This document shows, in pieces, positions 8,504-16,559 of a stretch of DNA of 64,000 nucleotides. Each line of letters opens with the position of its first letter. Positions within the stretch are counted from its first letter, which is position 1. This DNA is from Streptomyces sp. SID8374 (lineage in GTDB: Bacteria > Actinomycetota > Actinomycetes > Streptomycetales > Streptomycetaceae), in contig NZ_WWGH01000002.1 in the NCBI RefSeq assembly GCF_009865135.1, positions 2,232,001-2,296,000 on the forward strand, in the 5' to 3' direction. Below the pieces are notes generated by a model that was not told the origin of the DNA, searched no databases, and saw only the letters and a list, made by a program, of their open reading frames with translations. Position numbers and translations under genes: made by a program.

Positions 8504-9189
8504 CTAGGCGTACGACCGTGCGGTCAGTACGCCGGGGGTCAGCAGGTCAGTGGGGGAGGGCGGATTCCGCCGCGCCCTGCGGCCGCCCCTCTTGGCGACG
8601 GCCTCCTCCCGCAGCCGGCTCCTGAGGCGGTCGCGGAGGCCGAGGGGGGAGGAGAACAGGTCGATCAGCAGGTCGAAGTCGCAGACCCGCTGATGGTCAC
8701 GACCTTCGGTACGGTCACGCCGTGTTCGAGGGCGAAGAACGATCCGAGCGCCCCCAGGGAGTGCGCCACCACCGCCTTGAACGTGCCGTACCGCTGGTGG
8801 AGCGCGGTGATAGCGGTCCGGTAGTCCAGGACCGTGGTGCTCCGGCCGGTGGAGTCGCCATGGGCGGGTGCGTCGAAGGTGATGACGCTGCGGCCCCGGT
8901 CGAGGAGGGCCGGTACGAACGAGGAGAGACGCGATCCGCGCGACTGCCGGCCGTGCGCCAGGAGGACCGGCCGGGTGCCTTCGTCCCACCGACAGGTCAT
9001 CACGGACGCACCGTCCACCTCGATCGGTTCGGTGTGGGCCCGGTCGAACAGCTCGCGTTCGGAGGCCCGCATCGCACTCCGGGGGAGCGGCATGTGGAAC
9101 AGGGCGTGCGCGGCTGATGCCGCGAGCCGCCCCGAGACGAGGGAAGCGCTGTTGAGGGCGGTGCTCGCGACGCGTTCGGCCAAAGTCAT
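8504..9189 (-). pseudogene. Alpha/beta hydrolase, frameshifted
   Basis: Starting at the ATG at 9189 (MTLAERVAS, GAGGAG upstream), the frame shows the alpha/beta-hydrolase elements PVLLAHG, ITFDAPAHGDSTG and the nucleophile elbow AHSLGA, then runs into a stop at 8665 straight after VVTISG. The expected continuation (VCDFDLLIDLFSSPLGLRDR) is in the neighbouring frame down to 8504. One extra base near 8686-8689 would join them. Even when joined, the C-terminus is not the usual hydrolase ending, so the 3' part looks degraded. The family acts on esters or related bonds; the substrate is unknown. Its neighbour, the TetR gene, is also broken. Confidence 0.7.
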
Positions 9190-9330
9190 ACCCGTTGCTC
9201 CTCGATGGGCTTCCAGGAGCCAGGACATTGGCACGAACGACCGTGCTGGTGGTTTGACCGCGAAGTCCGCCGTGCCGACCCGGCCGGTATCGGACCGTAG
9301 TCCCGAGGCGGTATCGAACAAGGGGTCAGA

Positions 9331-9349
9331 GAAGGTTAGGCTGACCTAA
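9331..9349 (+). promoter_or_regulatory. Iron box (DmdR/IdeR-type operator)
   Basis: The 19 bases match the actinobacterial consensus TTAGGTTAGGCTCACCTAA at 16 positions; the core is TTAGGCTGACCTAA. It lies 165 bases ahead of the siderophore-interacting protein, which fits repression by an iron-loaded DtxR-family regulator. The rest of the 9190-9513 gap shows no gene. Confidence 0.8.
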
Positions 9350-9513
9350 GTCGATCGGAGCCGCCTGGGGCGAGTGCTCCGGGCCGGACGGCCGCCTCCG
9401 CGCGCGCCGAAGCCCGTCCCGGTGGCGCATCCGTCACCCGTGGCGGTGTCCGATGGGCGTATCCGCGTCCTGTCGCCGTCGCGAACAGGTCGACCGCCGC
9501 GCACGAAGGGGCC

Positions 9514-10401
9514 ATGCCCATGACGATCCACCGAGCCGTCGTCGCCCGAGTCCAGCCGCTCACCGCGACCATGACCCGGGTCACGCTGCACGGCGAGGGG
9601 CTCGCCGGCTTCGAGTCCACCGGGGTCGGCGACGAGTACATACGCCTCTTCTTCCCGCACGGCCCCGACCGCACCGACCTGTCCCTGCCCCTCACCACGG
9701 AGAAGGGGTGGGAGACCCCGGAGGGGCGGCCCGTCGCCCCGATGCGTACGTACACCGTGCGGGCGGTGCGCCCGGAGAGCCAGGAGATCGACGTCGACTT
9801 CGTGCTGCACGACCACGGGGTGGCGTCGACCTGGGTGGCCGGGGCGCAGCCCGGGGACGTCATCGGCGTCAACGACCCCACCGGCCTCTACAGCCCCCCG
9901 GACGACCTCGCCTGGCAGGTGCTGATCGCCGACCAGACCGGACTGCCCGCCGTGGCCCGTCTGCTGGAGAACACCCCGGACGAGGTCGCCACCCGCGTGG
10001 TCGTCGAACTGCCCGGTCCCGAGGCCGTCCAGCCGCTGCCCGGCACCAAGGTGACCTGGACGTACGGCGGCAACGGCCATGGGGCCAGCAGGCTGGCCGA
10101 GCTGGTGAGCGCCGCGATCCCGCCCGGCACGGACATGGCCGGCGGCTACATCTGGGTCGCCGGTGAGACCAACGCGCTGCGTACCGTACGCCGTTACCTC
10201 CGCAAGGAGCTGGGGCTGCCCGCCACCCGGTTCAAGGTCGTCGGCTACTGGATCCCGGACGCCGACAGCTGGAACGAGCGGTACGAGGCCCTGCCCGACT
10301 CCGTGCGCGCCGAGCTGGTGGCCCTCTGGGACGACCCGGTCGGCGACGAGGAGGACCTCACCATCCGGTACGAGGCGCGCCTGAGCGATCTCGGGCTCTG
10401 A
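9514..10401 (+). CDS. Siderophore-interacting protein (SIP / ViuB family)
   Basis: 295 residues. The N-terminal FAD-binding beta-barrel holds the RTYTVR motif (about residues 76-81); the C-terminal NAD(P)H-binding half contains ADQTGLPAVARLLE and WVAGETNALRTVRRYLRKELGL, both typical of SIP reductases. These cytoplasmic flavoenzymes reduce ferric siderophores to release iron. GAAGGGG precedes the ATG. The upstream iron box and the downstream iron-boxed mbtH make iron-repressed expression likely. Confidence 0.93.
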   Translation: MPMTIHRAVVARVQPLTATMTRVTLHGEGLAGFESTGVGDEYIRLFFPHGPDRTDLSLPLTTEKGWETPEGRPVAPMRTYTVRAVRPESQEIDVDFVLHDHGVASTWVAGAQPGDVIGVNDPTGLYSPPDDLAWQVLIADQTGLPAVARLLENTPDEVATRVVVELPGPEAVQPLPGTKVTWTYGGNGHGASRLAELVSAAIPPGTDMAGGYIWVAGETNALRTVRRYLRKELGLPATRFKVVGYWIPDADSWNERYEALPDSVRAELVALWDDPVGDEEDLTIRYEARLSDLGL

Positions 10402-10506
10402 GGCCCGGGCCCCGGTCGCGTATGGCAATGCTCCTGATGCGCAGGGGAGTTGCGGGGTTCGAGGACTCAACCGGCGGCGATGCGGGTAGAGTCGCTGCCG
10501 TCGAAG

Positions 10507-10525
10507 TAAAGGCAGCCTTACCTAA
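10507..10525 (+). promoter_or_regulatory. Second iron box, ahead of mbtH
   Basis: TAAAGGCAGCCTTACCTAA matches the iron-box consensus at about 13 of 19 positions, with the right half (CCTTACCTAA) best conserved. It ends 15 bases before the mbtH start, so a bound repressor would block the promoter or early elongation. Weaker than the box at 9331. Confidence 0.6.
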
Positions 10526-10540
10526 GGTCGAGGAGGATCG

Positions 10541-10759
10541 GTGACCAACCCGTTCGAGGACGAGAACGGCACCTACCTGGTGCTCGTCAACGACGAGGGA
10601 CAGCACTCCCTGTGGCCCGCCTTCGCGGAGGTGCCCGGCGGGTGGACCGTGGCGCACCCGGAGGACACCCGCCAGGCCTGCCTCGACTACGTGGAGCGGA
10701 ACTGGACCGACCTGCGGCCCAGGAGCCTGAAGGAGAGCATGGCCACCGACCCGGCCTGA
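10541..10759 (+). CDS. MbtH-family protein
   Basis: 72 residues starting at a GTG preceded by GAGGAGG. It has the MbtH signature: NPFED, a LVNDEGQHSLWPAF segment, GWTVAHPEDTRQACLDYVERNWTDLRP. MbtH proteins bind and activate adenylation domains of non-ribosomal peptide synthetases. No synthetase is nearby, so this is a stand-alone copy that probably serves a siderophore synthetase elsewhere; the iron box just upstream supports that. The pair with the siderophore-interacting protein is suggestive but inferred. Confidence 0.95.
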   Translation: MTNPFEDENGTYLVLVNDEGQHSLWPAFAEVPGGWTVAHPEDTRQACLDYVERNWTDLRPRSLKESMATDPA

Positions 10760-10836
10760 GCCGTCCGCGCCACGCGGGGCGATGCGCCTAGGCTGCCACC
10801 GGCACGAGAACCGGCCGCGACCCAGGAGCACGCCCC

Positions 10837-11385
10837 ATGTCCCAGCCCGCCCCGCACCACCCGTACCCCGATGCCTTCCGGCCGGACGACGCACCGGCAC
10901 CGCACGCACTCCTCGCGCCGGTGCTCGGGCTGCTGGGCACCTGGGCGGGGAGCGGGCGGGGCGAGTATCCGACGATCGAGGGTGCGTTCGCCTATGCGCA
11001 GGAGGTCACCTTCAGCCATGACGGACGCCCCTTCCTCCACTACGCGTCGCGCGCCTGGGTGGTCGACGCCGAGGGGCGGCCGCTGCGTCCGTCGGCCCGG
11101 GAGAGCGGCTGGTGGCGGCTCCAGCCGGAAGGGCGGGTGGAAGCGCTCATCACCCAGCCCACCGGCATCGCGGAGATCGCGGCCGGCCGGGCCGGCGACG
11201 GCTCCGTCGACCTCGCCACCCACGAAGTGGCTCTCACGCCCACCGCCAAGCGGGTCGATGCCACCCGCCGCCGCTACACCCTGACCGGCGCGGACACCCT
11301 CACCTTCGTCCACGACCTCGCGGCGGTGGGGCAGCCGCTGCGGCACCATCTGTCGGCGGAGTTCCGGCGGTCTGGCAAGAGTTAG
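10837..11385 (+). CDS. Nitrobindin-like heme-binding beta-barrel protein
   Basis: 182 residues. LLGTWAGSGRGEYPTI (about residues 32-47) is the characteristic first strand of the nitrobindin/THAP4-like family, and HHLSAEFRR near the C-terminus supplies the likely proximal heme histidine. Family members are 10-stranded barrels that bind ferric heme b and act on NO or peroxynitrite. It follows mbtH after 77 bases in the same direction, but no iron box stands directly before it. Confidence 0.87.
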   Translation: MSQPAPHHPYPDAFRPDDAPAPHALLAPVLGLLGTWAGSGRGEYPTIEGAFAYAQEVTFSHDGRPFLHYASRAWVVDAEGRPLRPSARESGWWRLQPEGRVEALITQPTGIAEIAAGRAGDGSVDLATHEVALTPTAKRVDATRRRYTLTGADTLTFVHDLAAVGQPLRHHLSAEFRRSGKS

Positions 11386-11473
11386 GGCTTGTGGGGCATA
11401 GGTCGGATTTGCATACCGGCGGTCTTGTAGGGCATATGGACAGGACAACTTTTGGTAAAGGAGTTCGTATCCG

Positions 11474-11899
11474 ATGTCCATGCCCAGTTACCCACAGCAG
11501 CCGAATGCGGACCAAGGGCAGTACGGCGCCCAGTACGGTGCTCCGGAACCCACCAGGAACAACGGCTTCGCGGTCACCGCTCTCGTGCTGGGTCTGCTCG
11601 CCTGCCTCTTCTTCTGGACGGTTGTCGGGGGACTCCTTCTCGGCCTGCTCGCCCTGGTGTTCGGCATCCTCGGGGCGCTCCGCGCCCGTGGGGGCCAGGC
11701 CCCGCGCAAGGGCATGGCGATCGCCGGTGCCGTGCTCGGCGCACTCGGCCTGATCGGCTCGGTCGTCGTCCTCATCATCGGCATATCCCTCTTCAACTCC
11801 GAGTCGTTCCAGGACCTCCAGGACTGTGTGGACCGGGCCGAGACCCAGGCCCAGGAGGACCGCTGCGCGGAGGACTTCGGCGAGAACCTGTTCAAGTGA
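11474..11899 (+). CDS. DUF4190 membrane protein
   Basis: 141 residues. The N-terminal cytosolic segment is Gln/Tyr/Pro-rich (YPQQPNADQGQYGAQYG), followed by two hydrophobic segments (about residues 33-65 and 78-105) separated by the basic loop RARGGQAPRKG, the standard DUF4190 layout. The C-terminal part is a short acidic extracytoplasmic domain with two cysteines (DCVDRAETQAQEDRCAEDF) that could form a disulfide. AAAGGAG lies in front of the ATG. Function unknown. Confidence 0.85.
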   Translation: MSMPSYPQQPNADQGQYGAQYGAPEPTRNNGFAVTALVLGLLACLFFWTVVGGLLLGLLALVFGILGALRARGGQAPRKGMAIAGAVLGALGLIGSVVVLIIGISLFNSESFQDLQDCVDRAETQAQEDRCAEDFGENLFK

Positions 11900-11941
11900 C
11901 CTCGAACGGCGGGACGGCGGTTTGCGACCGCGCCCCGAGTT

Positions 11942-11969
11942 TGTGACGGTAGGGGCGGGGAGTAGTCTT
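11942..11969 (+). promoter_or_regulatory. Candidate housekeeping promoter for bL37
   Basis: TTGTGA, a 16-base spacer and TAGTCT resemble a Streptomyces HrdB-type -35/-10 pair. It is about 70 bases upstream of the bL37 start, in the gap after the DUF4190 gene. Called by eye only. Confidence 0.4.
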
Positions 11970-12039
11970 CCTCACCACCGGACCCCACGGTCCGGCGGAT
12001 CATGTGTGCCCAACCGAGCAGAGGGAAGAGGAGGGTTCG

Positions 12040-12117
12040 ATGTCCTCGAAGCGACGTCGTAAGAAGAAGGCCCGCCGCAAGAACGGCGCCAACCACGGCA
12101 AGCGCCCGCAGAGCTGA
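12040..12117 (+). CDS. 50S ribosomal protein bL37
   Basis: A 25-residue, very basic protein (MSSKRRRKKKARRK..., ending NHGKRPQS). The ANHGKRP ending is the recognisable part of actinobacterial bL37, a tiny protein seen in mycobacterial 50S structures. GGGAAGAGGAGGG provides a strong ribosome binding site. A 19-bp perfect hairpin follows 14 bases after the stop, so it is probably monocistronic. Confidence 0.85.
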   Translation: MSSKRRRKKKARRKNGANHGKRPQS

Positions 12118-12130
12118 GGCCAGGTCCGGG

Positions 12131-12170
12131 GGTCCGAGGGGCAGCACCGCACGGTGCTGCCCCTCGGACC
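12131..12170 (+). terminator. Strong hairpin terminator after bL37
   Basis: Perfect 19-bp stem (GGTCCGAGGGGCAGCACCG and its complement) with a 2-base loop, and no U-tract, as is common for Streptomyces terminators. Confidence 0.85.
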
Positions 12171-12256
12171 TGTTCCGGGCCGGGCGCACGGGCTCGCCCC
12201 CGGCCCGTCGCGCCGGGAATGCGGGAGAGTGGCCGGAGCACTCATAAGGTGAGCCC

Positions 12257-13405
12257 ATGTCTGCCACGTTGAGCTCCGAAAAGAGCGCCGCCGCGCTCCG
12301 TAGATCGGCACGCGTCTCGCTCGAACTGCTGCTGGTCCTGTTGATGGCCACCGTCGTCCTGTGGCTGCTGGGCCGTACGTGGTCGGTGGTGTGGCCCCTC
12401 ATAGTGGGTCTGCTCCTCACCACCCTGACCTGGCCGATCGCCCGCTTCCTGCGCAACCGGGGGTGGCGGCCCGCACCGGCGGCCGCGCTGGTGACCGTGC
12501 TGTTCCTGCTGGTCGGCAGCGGCATCGTCGCGCTGATCGCGGTGCCGGTGGCCTCCCAGTCCGGCCAGCTCGCCGACGGGGTCGTCGAAGGCATCGGGAG
12601 GCTGCGCGACTGGGCCGCAGGGCCGCCGCTGAACATCAGCGACGCCCAGATCACCGGTGCTTTCGACGCCGCCGTCGACCGCATCGAGAACAGTGCGGGC
12701 AGCGTCGTCACCACCGCGGTCACCGGGGTGAGCACCGTCTTCAGCGGCCTGGTCACCGCCATTCTGGCCGTCTTCCTGATGTTCTTCTTCCTCAAGGACG
12801 GTCCGCGCTTCCTTCCCTGGCTCGCCCGCCAGCTGCCCGGCCGCCTCGCCGCCGACGTCCCCGTCGTGGCCGAGCGCTGCTGGAACACGCTGGGTTCGTT
12901 CGTGCGGTCCCAGGCGTTCGTCGGCCTGCTGGACGCCGTCTTCATCGGCATCGGCCTGTGGATCCTGGATGTGCCGCTGGTGCTGCCGCTGGCGGTGCTG
13001 ACGTTCGTCTCCGCGTTCGTGCCGATCGTGGGCGCGGTCTTCGCCGGTTTCGTCGCGGTGCTCATCGCACTGGTCTCGAACGGTCTGACGGACGCGCTGA
13101 TCGTGCTGGCGATCATCATCGCGGTGCAGCAACTGGAGGGCAACGTCTTCCAGCCCATGATCCAGAGCCGTGGACTCGGCCTGCACGCGGCGGTGGTCCT
13201 GCTGGCGGTGACGCTCGGCGGCAGCCTGGCCGGCGTCGTGGGCAGCCTGCTCGCGGTACCGGCGGCGGCGCTGATCGCCGTGGTCTGGAACTACCTGCGC
13301 GAGCAGCTCAGCGACCCGGGGGAGGGGTCGGAGCGGCAGGACCGGGCGCCGGACCCCGAACCGGCCCCCGGCGGGCCCGAGTCCGATGCCCCGGTCCCCG
13401 CATGA
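12257..13405 (+). CDS. AI-2E family transporter (PerM-type)
   Basis: 382 residues with at least seven hydrophobic segments: two pairs in the first 110 residues, one near 165-185 (AILAVFLMFFFLKDGPRF), and four in the C-terminal half. FFLKDGPRF and the EGNVFQPMIQSRGLGLHA segment are typical of the AI-2E/PerM superfamily. Members include AI-2 exporters and Na+/H+ antiporters; the substrate here cannot be told. The C-terminal tail is charged and Pro-rich. A hairpin follows the stop. Confidence 0.92.
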   Translation: MSATLSSEKSAAALRRSARVSLELLLVLLMATVVLWLLGRTWSVVWPLIVGLLLTTLTWPIARFLRNRGWRPAPAAALVTVLFLLVGSGIVALIAVPVASQSGQLADGVVEGIGRLRDWAAGPPLNISDAQITGAFDAAVDRIENSAGSVVTTAVTGVSTVFSGLVTAILAVFLMFFFLKDGPRFLPWLARQLPGRLAADVPVVAERCWNTLGSFVRSQAFVGLLDAVFIGIGLWILDVPLVLPLAVLTFVSAFVPIVGAVFAGFVAVLIALVSNGLTDALIVLAIIIAVQQLEGNVFQPMIQSRGLGLHAAVVLLAVTLGGSLAGVVGSLLAVPAAALIAVVWNYLREQLSDPGEGSERQDRAPDPEPAPGGPESDAPVPA

Positions 13406-13460
13406 CGCCGTAACAGCCCCTCCTGCGGGCGCCCTTGACCGCTCAGCGCTGTCGGACCCG

Positions 13461-13495
13461 ACCGGCCCGCCTCGGCACCACCGAGGCGGGCCGGT
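13461..13495 (+). terminator. Terminator after AI-2E transporter gene
   Basis: Perfect 15-bp stem (ACCGGCCCGCCTCGG) with a 5-base loop, followed by TTT. Confidence 0.8.
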
Positions 13496-13595
13496 TTCCG
13501 TTGCCCGCTTCAGGCCCCCGGCGGGCCGGGTCGTGGAGAGCTCGTACAGATTCTCCGCACGGGTCTAGGCCCGCACTCCCCTCTTGCTATACCTT

Positions 13596-13633
13596 GCGTC
13601 TAATAAGCTTGCTAGACGCAGCGTCTAACAAGC
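13596..13633. promoter_or_regulatory. GCGTCTA operator cluster upstream of the diiron oxygenase
   Basis: Three copies of GCGTCTA or its complement stand in 38 bases. The main element is a 27-base palindrome at 13607-13633 (arms GCTTGCTAGACGC and GCGTCTAACAAGC, one mismatch, one central base); an extra half-site lies at 13596-13602. The surrounding stretch is AT-rich for this genome. The form suits a TetR-type dimer. No regulator gene is adjacent, so the controlling protein is unknown. The remaining 13406-13732 sequence holds only the terminator and leader. Confidence 0.7.
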
Positions 13634-13732
13634 GGGGCGGCGCTCGGCGGCCATCGATCTCATCGGGCGGGAACGCGATGGGAGAGGGGCCGGGCGGCGC
13701 CGGGCCGATCTCTCGAGTCAAGGAGCCGCACC

Positions 13733-14647
13733 ATGTCAAGCAGCACCGTTCGGCCGGAGGACCAGGACCGGCTCGCCGAGCAGGACGTCGCCCGGCGACT
13801 GCTGGACTCGGCCGCCAAACTCTCCTACGACCCGGCCACCCAGGTGGACTGGGAGACCCCCCTCGACCCGGACCACTACGGTGCGAGCCCCGAGTGGTCC
13901 ACGCTCTACAACACCGCGTACTGGAACGAGCTGACCGACGCCCAGCGCAAGGCGCTCACCCGGCAGGAAGCGGCCTCCGTCGCCAGCACGGGCATCTGGT
14001 TCGAGATGATCCTCCAGCAGATGGTGCTCCGCGACATGTACGCCAAGGACCCCACCGACCCCCGGTTCCAGTGGGCGCTCACCGAGGTCGCCGACGAGTG
14101 CCGCCACTCGATCATGTTCGCCCGGGGCGCGGCGAAGCTGGGCGCCCCCGCCTACCGGCCGCGCCGCCCCGTGGTTGAGCTGGGGCGCGCCTTCAAGACC
14201 CTGGCCTTCGGCGAGGCCGCGTACGCGGCGATACTCGTGGCCGAGGAAGTCCTCGACGTGATGCAGCGCGACTGGATGCGCGACGAGCGGGTGGCGCCCT
14301 TCGTCCGCACCATCAACAACATCCATGTCGTGGAGGAGTCGCGGCACATGAAGTTCGCCCGCGACGAGACCCGCAAACGGCTGCGGGACGCGGGCGCCGT
14401 ACGCCGCCAGCTCAACGCGATCGTGGTCGCGATCGCCTCGTACTACATCGTCACCAGCATGGTGAACCGGGACGTCTACGCCAACGCGGGCCTGGACTCC
14501 CGGCGGGCGCGGGCCGAGGCCAAGGCCAACGAGCACCACAAGTCGCTGATGCGGTCCAGCTGTTCGGGGCTGATGGAGTTCCTGGCCTCGGCCCGGCTGC
14601 TGACGAAGCCGGCGCTGTTCTTCTACAAGCGCGCCTCGCTGATCTGA
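13733..14647 (+). CDS. AurF-type diiron oxygenase
   Basis: 304 residues. Carboxylate/histidine motifs of the AurF (p-aminobenzoate N-oxygenase) superfamily are present in order: TGIWFEMILQQM, EVADECRHSIMFA, VAEEVLD and HVVEESRHMKFARDE, giving Glu and ExxH ligands for two irons. AurF itself oxidises an arylamine to a nitro group; relatives act on other substrates, so the reaction is unknown. The gene follows the palindromic operator cluster and is 61 bases ahead of a ferredoxin-reductase fusion that can supply electrons, so the two form a likely operon. Confidence 0.9.
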   Translation: MSSSTVRPEDQDRLAEQDVARRLLDSAAKLSYDPATQVDWETPLDPDHYGASPEWSTLYNTAYWNELTDAQRKALTRQEAASVASTGIWFEMILQQMVLRDMYAKDPTDPRFQWALTEVADECRHSIMFARGAAKLGAPAYRPRRPVVELGRAFKTLAFGEAAYAAILVAEEVLDVMQRDWMRDERVAPFVRTINNIHVVEESRHMKFARDETRKRLRDAGAVRRQLNAIVVAIASYYIVTSMVNRDVYANAGLDSRRARAEAKANEHHKSLMRSSCSGLMEFLASARLLTKPALFFYKRASLI

Positions 14648-14708
14648 CCGCGGCAGCGGTACGGCCCCGCGGCCGGTCCGATCCCTCACCACGACCCGAG
14701 ACGACGAG

Positions 14709-16358
14709 ATGACCTACGCCATCACCCAGACCTGCTGCTCCGACGCCACCTGCGTCGCCGTCTGCCCCGTCAACTGCATCCACCCGACCCCCGAGGAGCG
14801 GGCGTTCGGGTCCACGGAGATGCTCTACGTCGACCCGGAGACCTGCATCGACTGCGGGGCCTGCGCTGACGCCTGCCCGGTCGACGCGATCTTCCCGGTG
14901 GACAGCCTCTTCGGGGCGCAGAAGGAGTACGCCGCCATCAACGCGGCCTACTTCGCGGACCGGGAGCCCGAACCCGCCCCCGCCGGGCCGAACTTCCACG
15001 CCTGGGGCGAGCCCACCTTCGAGCGCGGCCTGCCCGCCGACTTCGCCCCGATCAGGGTGGCGGTCGTCGGCACCGGACCGGCCGGGATGTACGCGGCCGA
15101 GGACCTGCTCCTGCACACCAACGCCGAGGTGACCCTGGTCGACCGGCTCCCGGTGGCGGGCGGCCTCGTCCGCTACGGCGTGGCGCCCGACCACCCCGCG
15201 ACGAAGAAGGTCGGCGAGACCTTCGCCCGGTTCCACTCCCACCCCCGGGTACGGATGCACCTGGGCGTCGAGGTCGGCAAGGACATCACCGCCCAGGAGC
15301 TGGCCGCCCACCACGACGCGGTGGTCTACGCGGTCGGCGCCTCCACCGACCGCAGGCTCGGCATCCCGGGGGAGGAGCTGCCGGGCAGCGCCTCGGCCAC
15401 CTCGTTCGTCTCCTGGTACAACGCCCACCCGGAGGTGGCGCCCGAGTCCGTGTCCCTGGCGGCGGAGCGCGTGGTCGTCGTCGGCAACGGCAACGTCGCC
15501 CTCGATGTCGCGCGCATCCTCGTCACGGACCCGGAGGCGCTGGCCGCCACCGACATCGCCGACCACGCGCTCGCGGCGCTGCGGGCGTCCCGGGTCCGTG
15601 AGGTGGTGCTGCTGGGGCGGCGCGGTCCCGAGGATGCGGCCTGCACCGCCTCCGAGCTGCTCGCCCTGAAGCACCTGCCGGGTGTCGGCCTGGTCGTCGA
15701 CGACCACGACCCCAGGACCGGCGCCGCGATCGACGCGGCGGCCCCGGGCACGAAGGCGGCCCTCCTGCGGGACGTGGAGCGCCGGGCGGTGGACTGGTCG
15801 CAGCCGCCCGCACCGGGCCGCCGCATCGTCTTCCGCTTCCACTCGGCCCCGGTCGCGGCGCTCGGGGAGGACGGTGTCACGGCCGTGCGCGTGACGGAGG
15901 GGCCGGGCGAGCAGGACATCCCGGCGGGCCTGCTGCTGCGGGCGATCGGCTACCGGGGCGTGGCCGTGCCGGGGCTGCCCTTCGACGAGGCGTCGGGGAC
16001 CGTACCGCACGAGGGCGGCAGGGTGAGCGGCATGGCGGGGACGTACGTCGTCGGCTGGATCAAACGCGGCCCCTCGGGCGGCATCGGCGCCAACCGGACC
16101 TGCGCGGCCGAGACCGTCGGAACGCTGCTGGCCGACGCCGTGGCGGGCGCCCTGCCCTCCCCGGCCCACCCGGCCACGGCGTTCCGCCGCCTCGCGCGCG
16201 GCCGCGGCCGGAACGTCGTCGACGCCCGGGGGCTGGCCGCCATCGACCGGGCGGAGACGGCCCGAGGCCGCGAGCACGGCCGGCCGCGCGTCAAGCTCGG
16301 CACGGTGCCCGCCCTGGTCGCGGCGGCGAAGGGCCGCCGTTGGAAGACGCCCAGCTGA
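14709..16358 (+). CDS. Ferredoxin / ferredoxin-NADP reductase fusion (FprB-like)
   Basis: 549 residues. Residues 1-75 form a two-cluster 7Fe/8Fe ferredoxin (CCSDATCVAVCPVNCIHP and CIDCGACADACPVDAIFP). From about residue 115 comes an adrenodoxin-reductase-like module: VAVVGTGPAGMYAAEDL (FAD), GLVRYGVAPDHP, VVVVGNGNVALDVARIL (NADPH) and GWIKRGPSGGIGANR. Such fusions pass electrons from NADPH through flavin to the iron-sulfur clusters. Position next to the AurF-type oxygenase argues that it is the dedicated redox partner. A 16-bp hairpin terminates the unit. Confidence 0.93.
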   Translation: MTYAITQTCCSDATCVAVCPVNCIHPTPEERAFGSTEMLYVDPETCIDCGACADACPVDAIFPVDSLFGAQKEYAAINAAYFADREPEPAPAGPNFHAWGEPTFERGLPADFAPIRVAVVGTGPAGMYAAEDLLLHTNAEVTLVDRLPVAGGLVRYGVAPDHPATKKVGETFARFHSHPRVRMHLGVEVGKDITAQELAAHHDAVVYAVGASTDRRLGIPGEELPGSASATSFVSWYNAHPEVAPESVSLAAERVVVVGNGNVALDVARILVTDPEALAATDIADHALAALRASRVREVVLLGRRGPEDAACTASELLALKHLPGVGLVVDDHDPRTGAAIDAAAPGTKAALLRDVERRAVDWSQPPAPGRRIVFRFHSAPVAALGEDGVTAVRVTEGPGEQDIPAGLLLRAIGYRGVAVPGLPFDEASGTVPHEGGRVSGMAGTYVVGWIKRGPSGGIGANRTCAAETVGTLLADAVAGALPSPAHPATAFRRLARGRGRNVVDARGLAAIDRAETARGREHGRPRVKLGTVPALVAAAKGRRWKTPS

Positions 16359-16374
16359 TCCGGCCGCGAACAGA

Positions 16375-16414
16375 GCCGAGGCCCCACCGGTCGGTGAACC
16401 GGTGGGGCCTCGGC
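16375..16414 (+). terminator. Terminator after the ferredoxin-reductase gene
   Basis: Perfect 16-bp stem (GCCGAGGCCCCACCGG) with an 8-base loop; it starts 17 bases after the stop codon. Confidence 0.85.
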
Positions 16415-16559
16415 GGTTCGTGCAGGCAGGAGGGGAGCGCCTGCATGAACTCGGGTCAGGGGGACTCGTACCCGCTGTGCGCCGGATTGCACCTGGAAGT
16501 GCGCGTGGGGTGCGGCACAGGGGCCCGGGCGCCCGATATCGAGGTCCGCGGCGGCGCGG

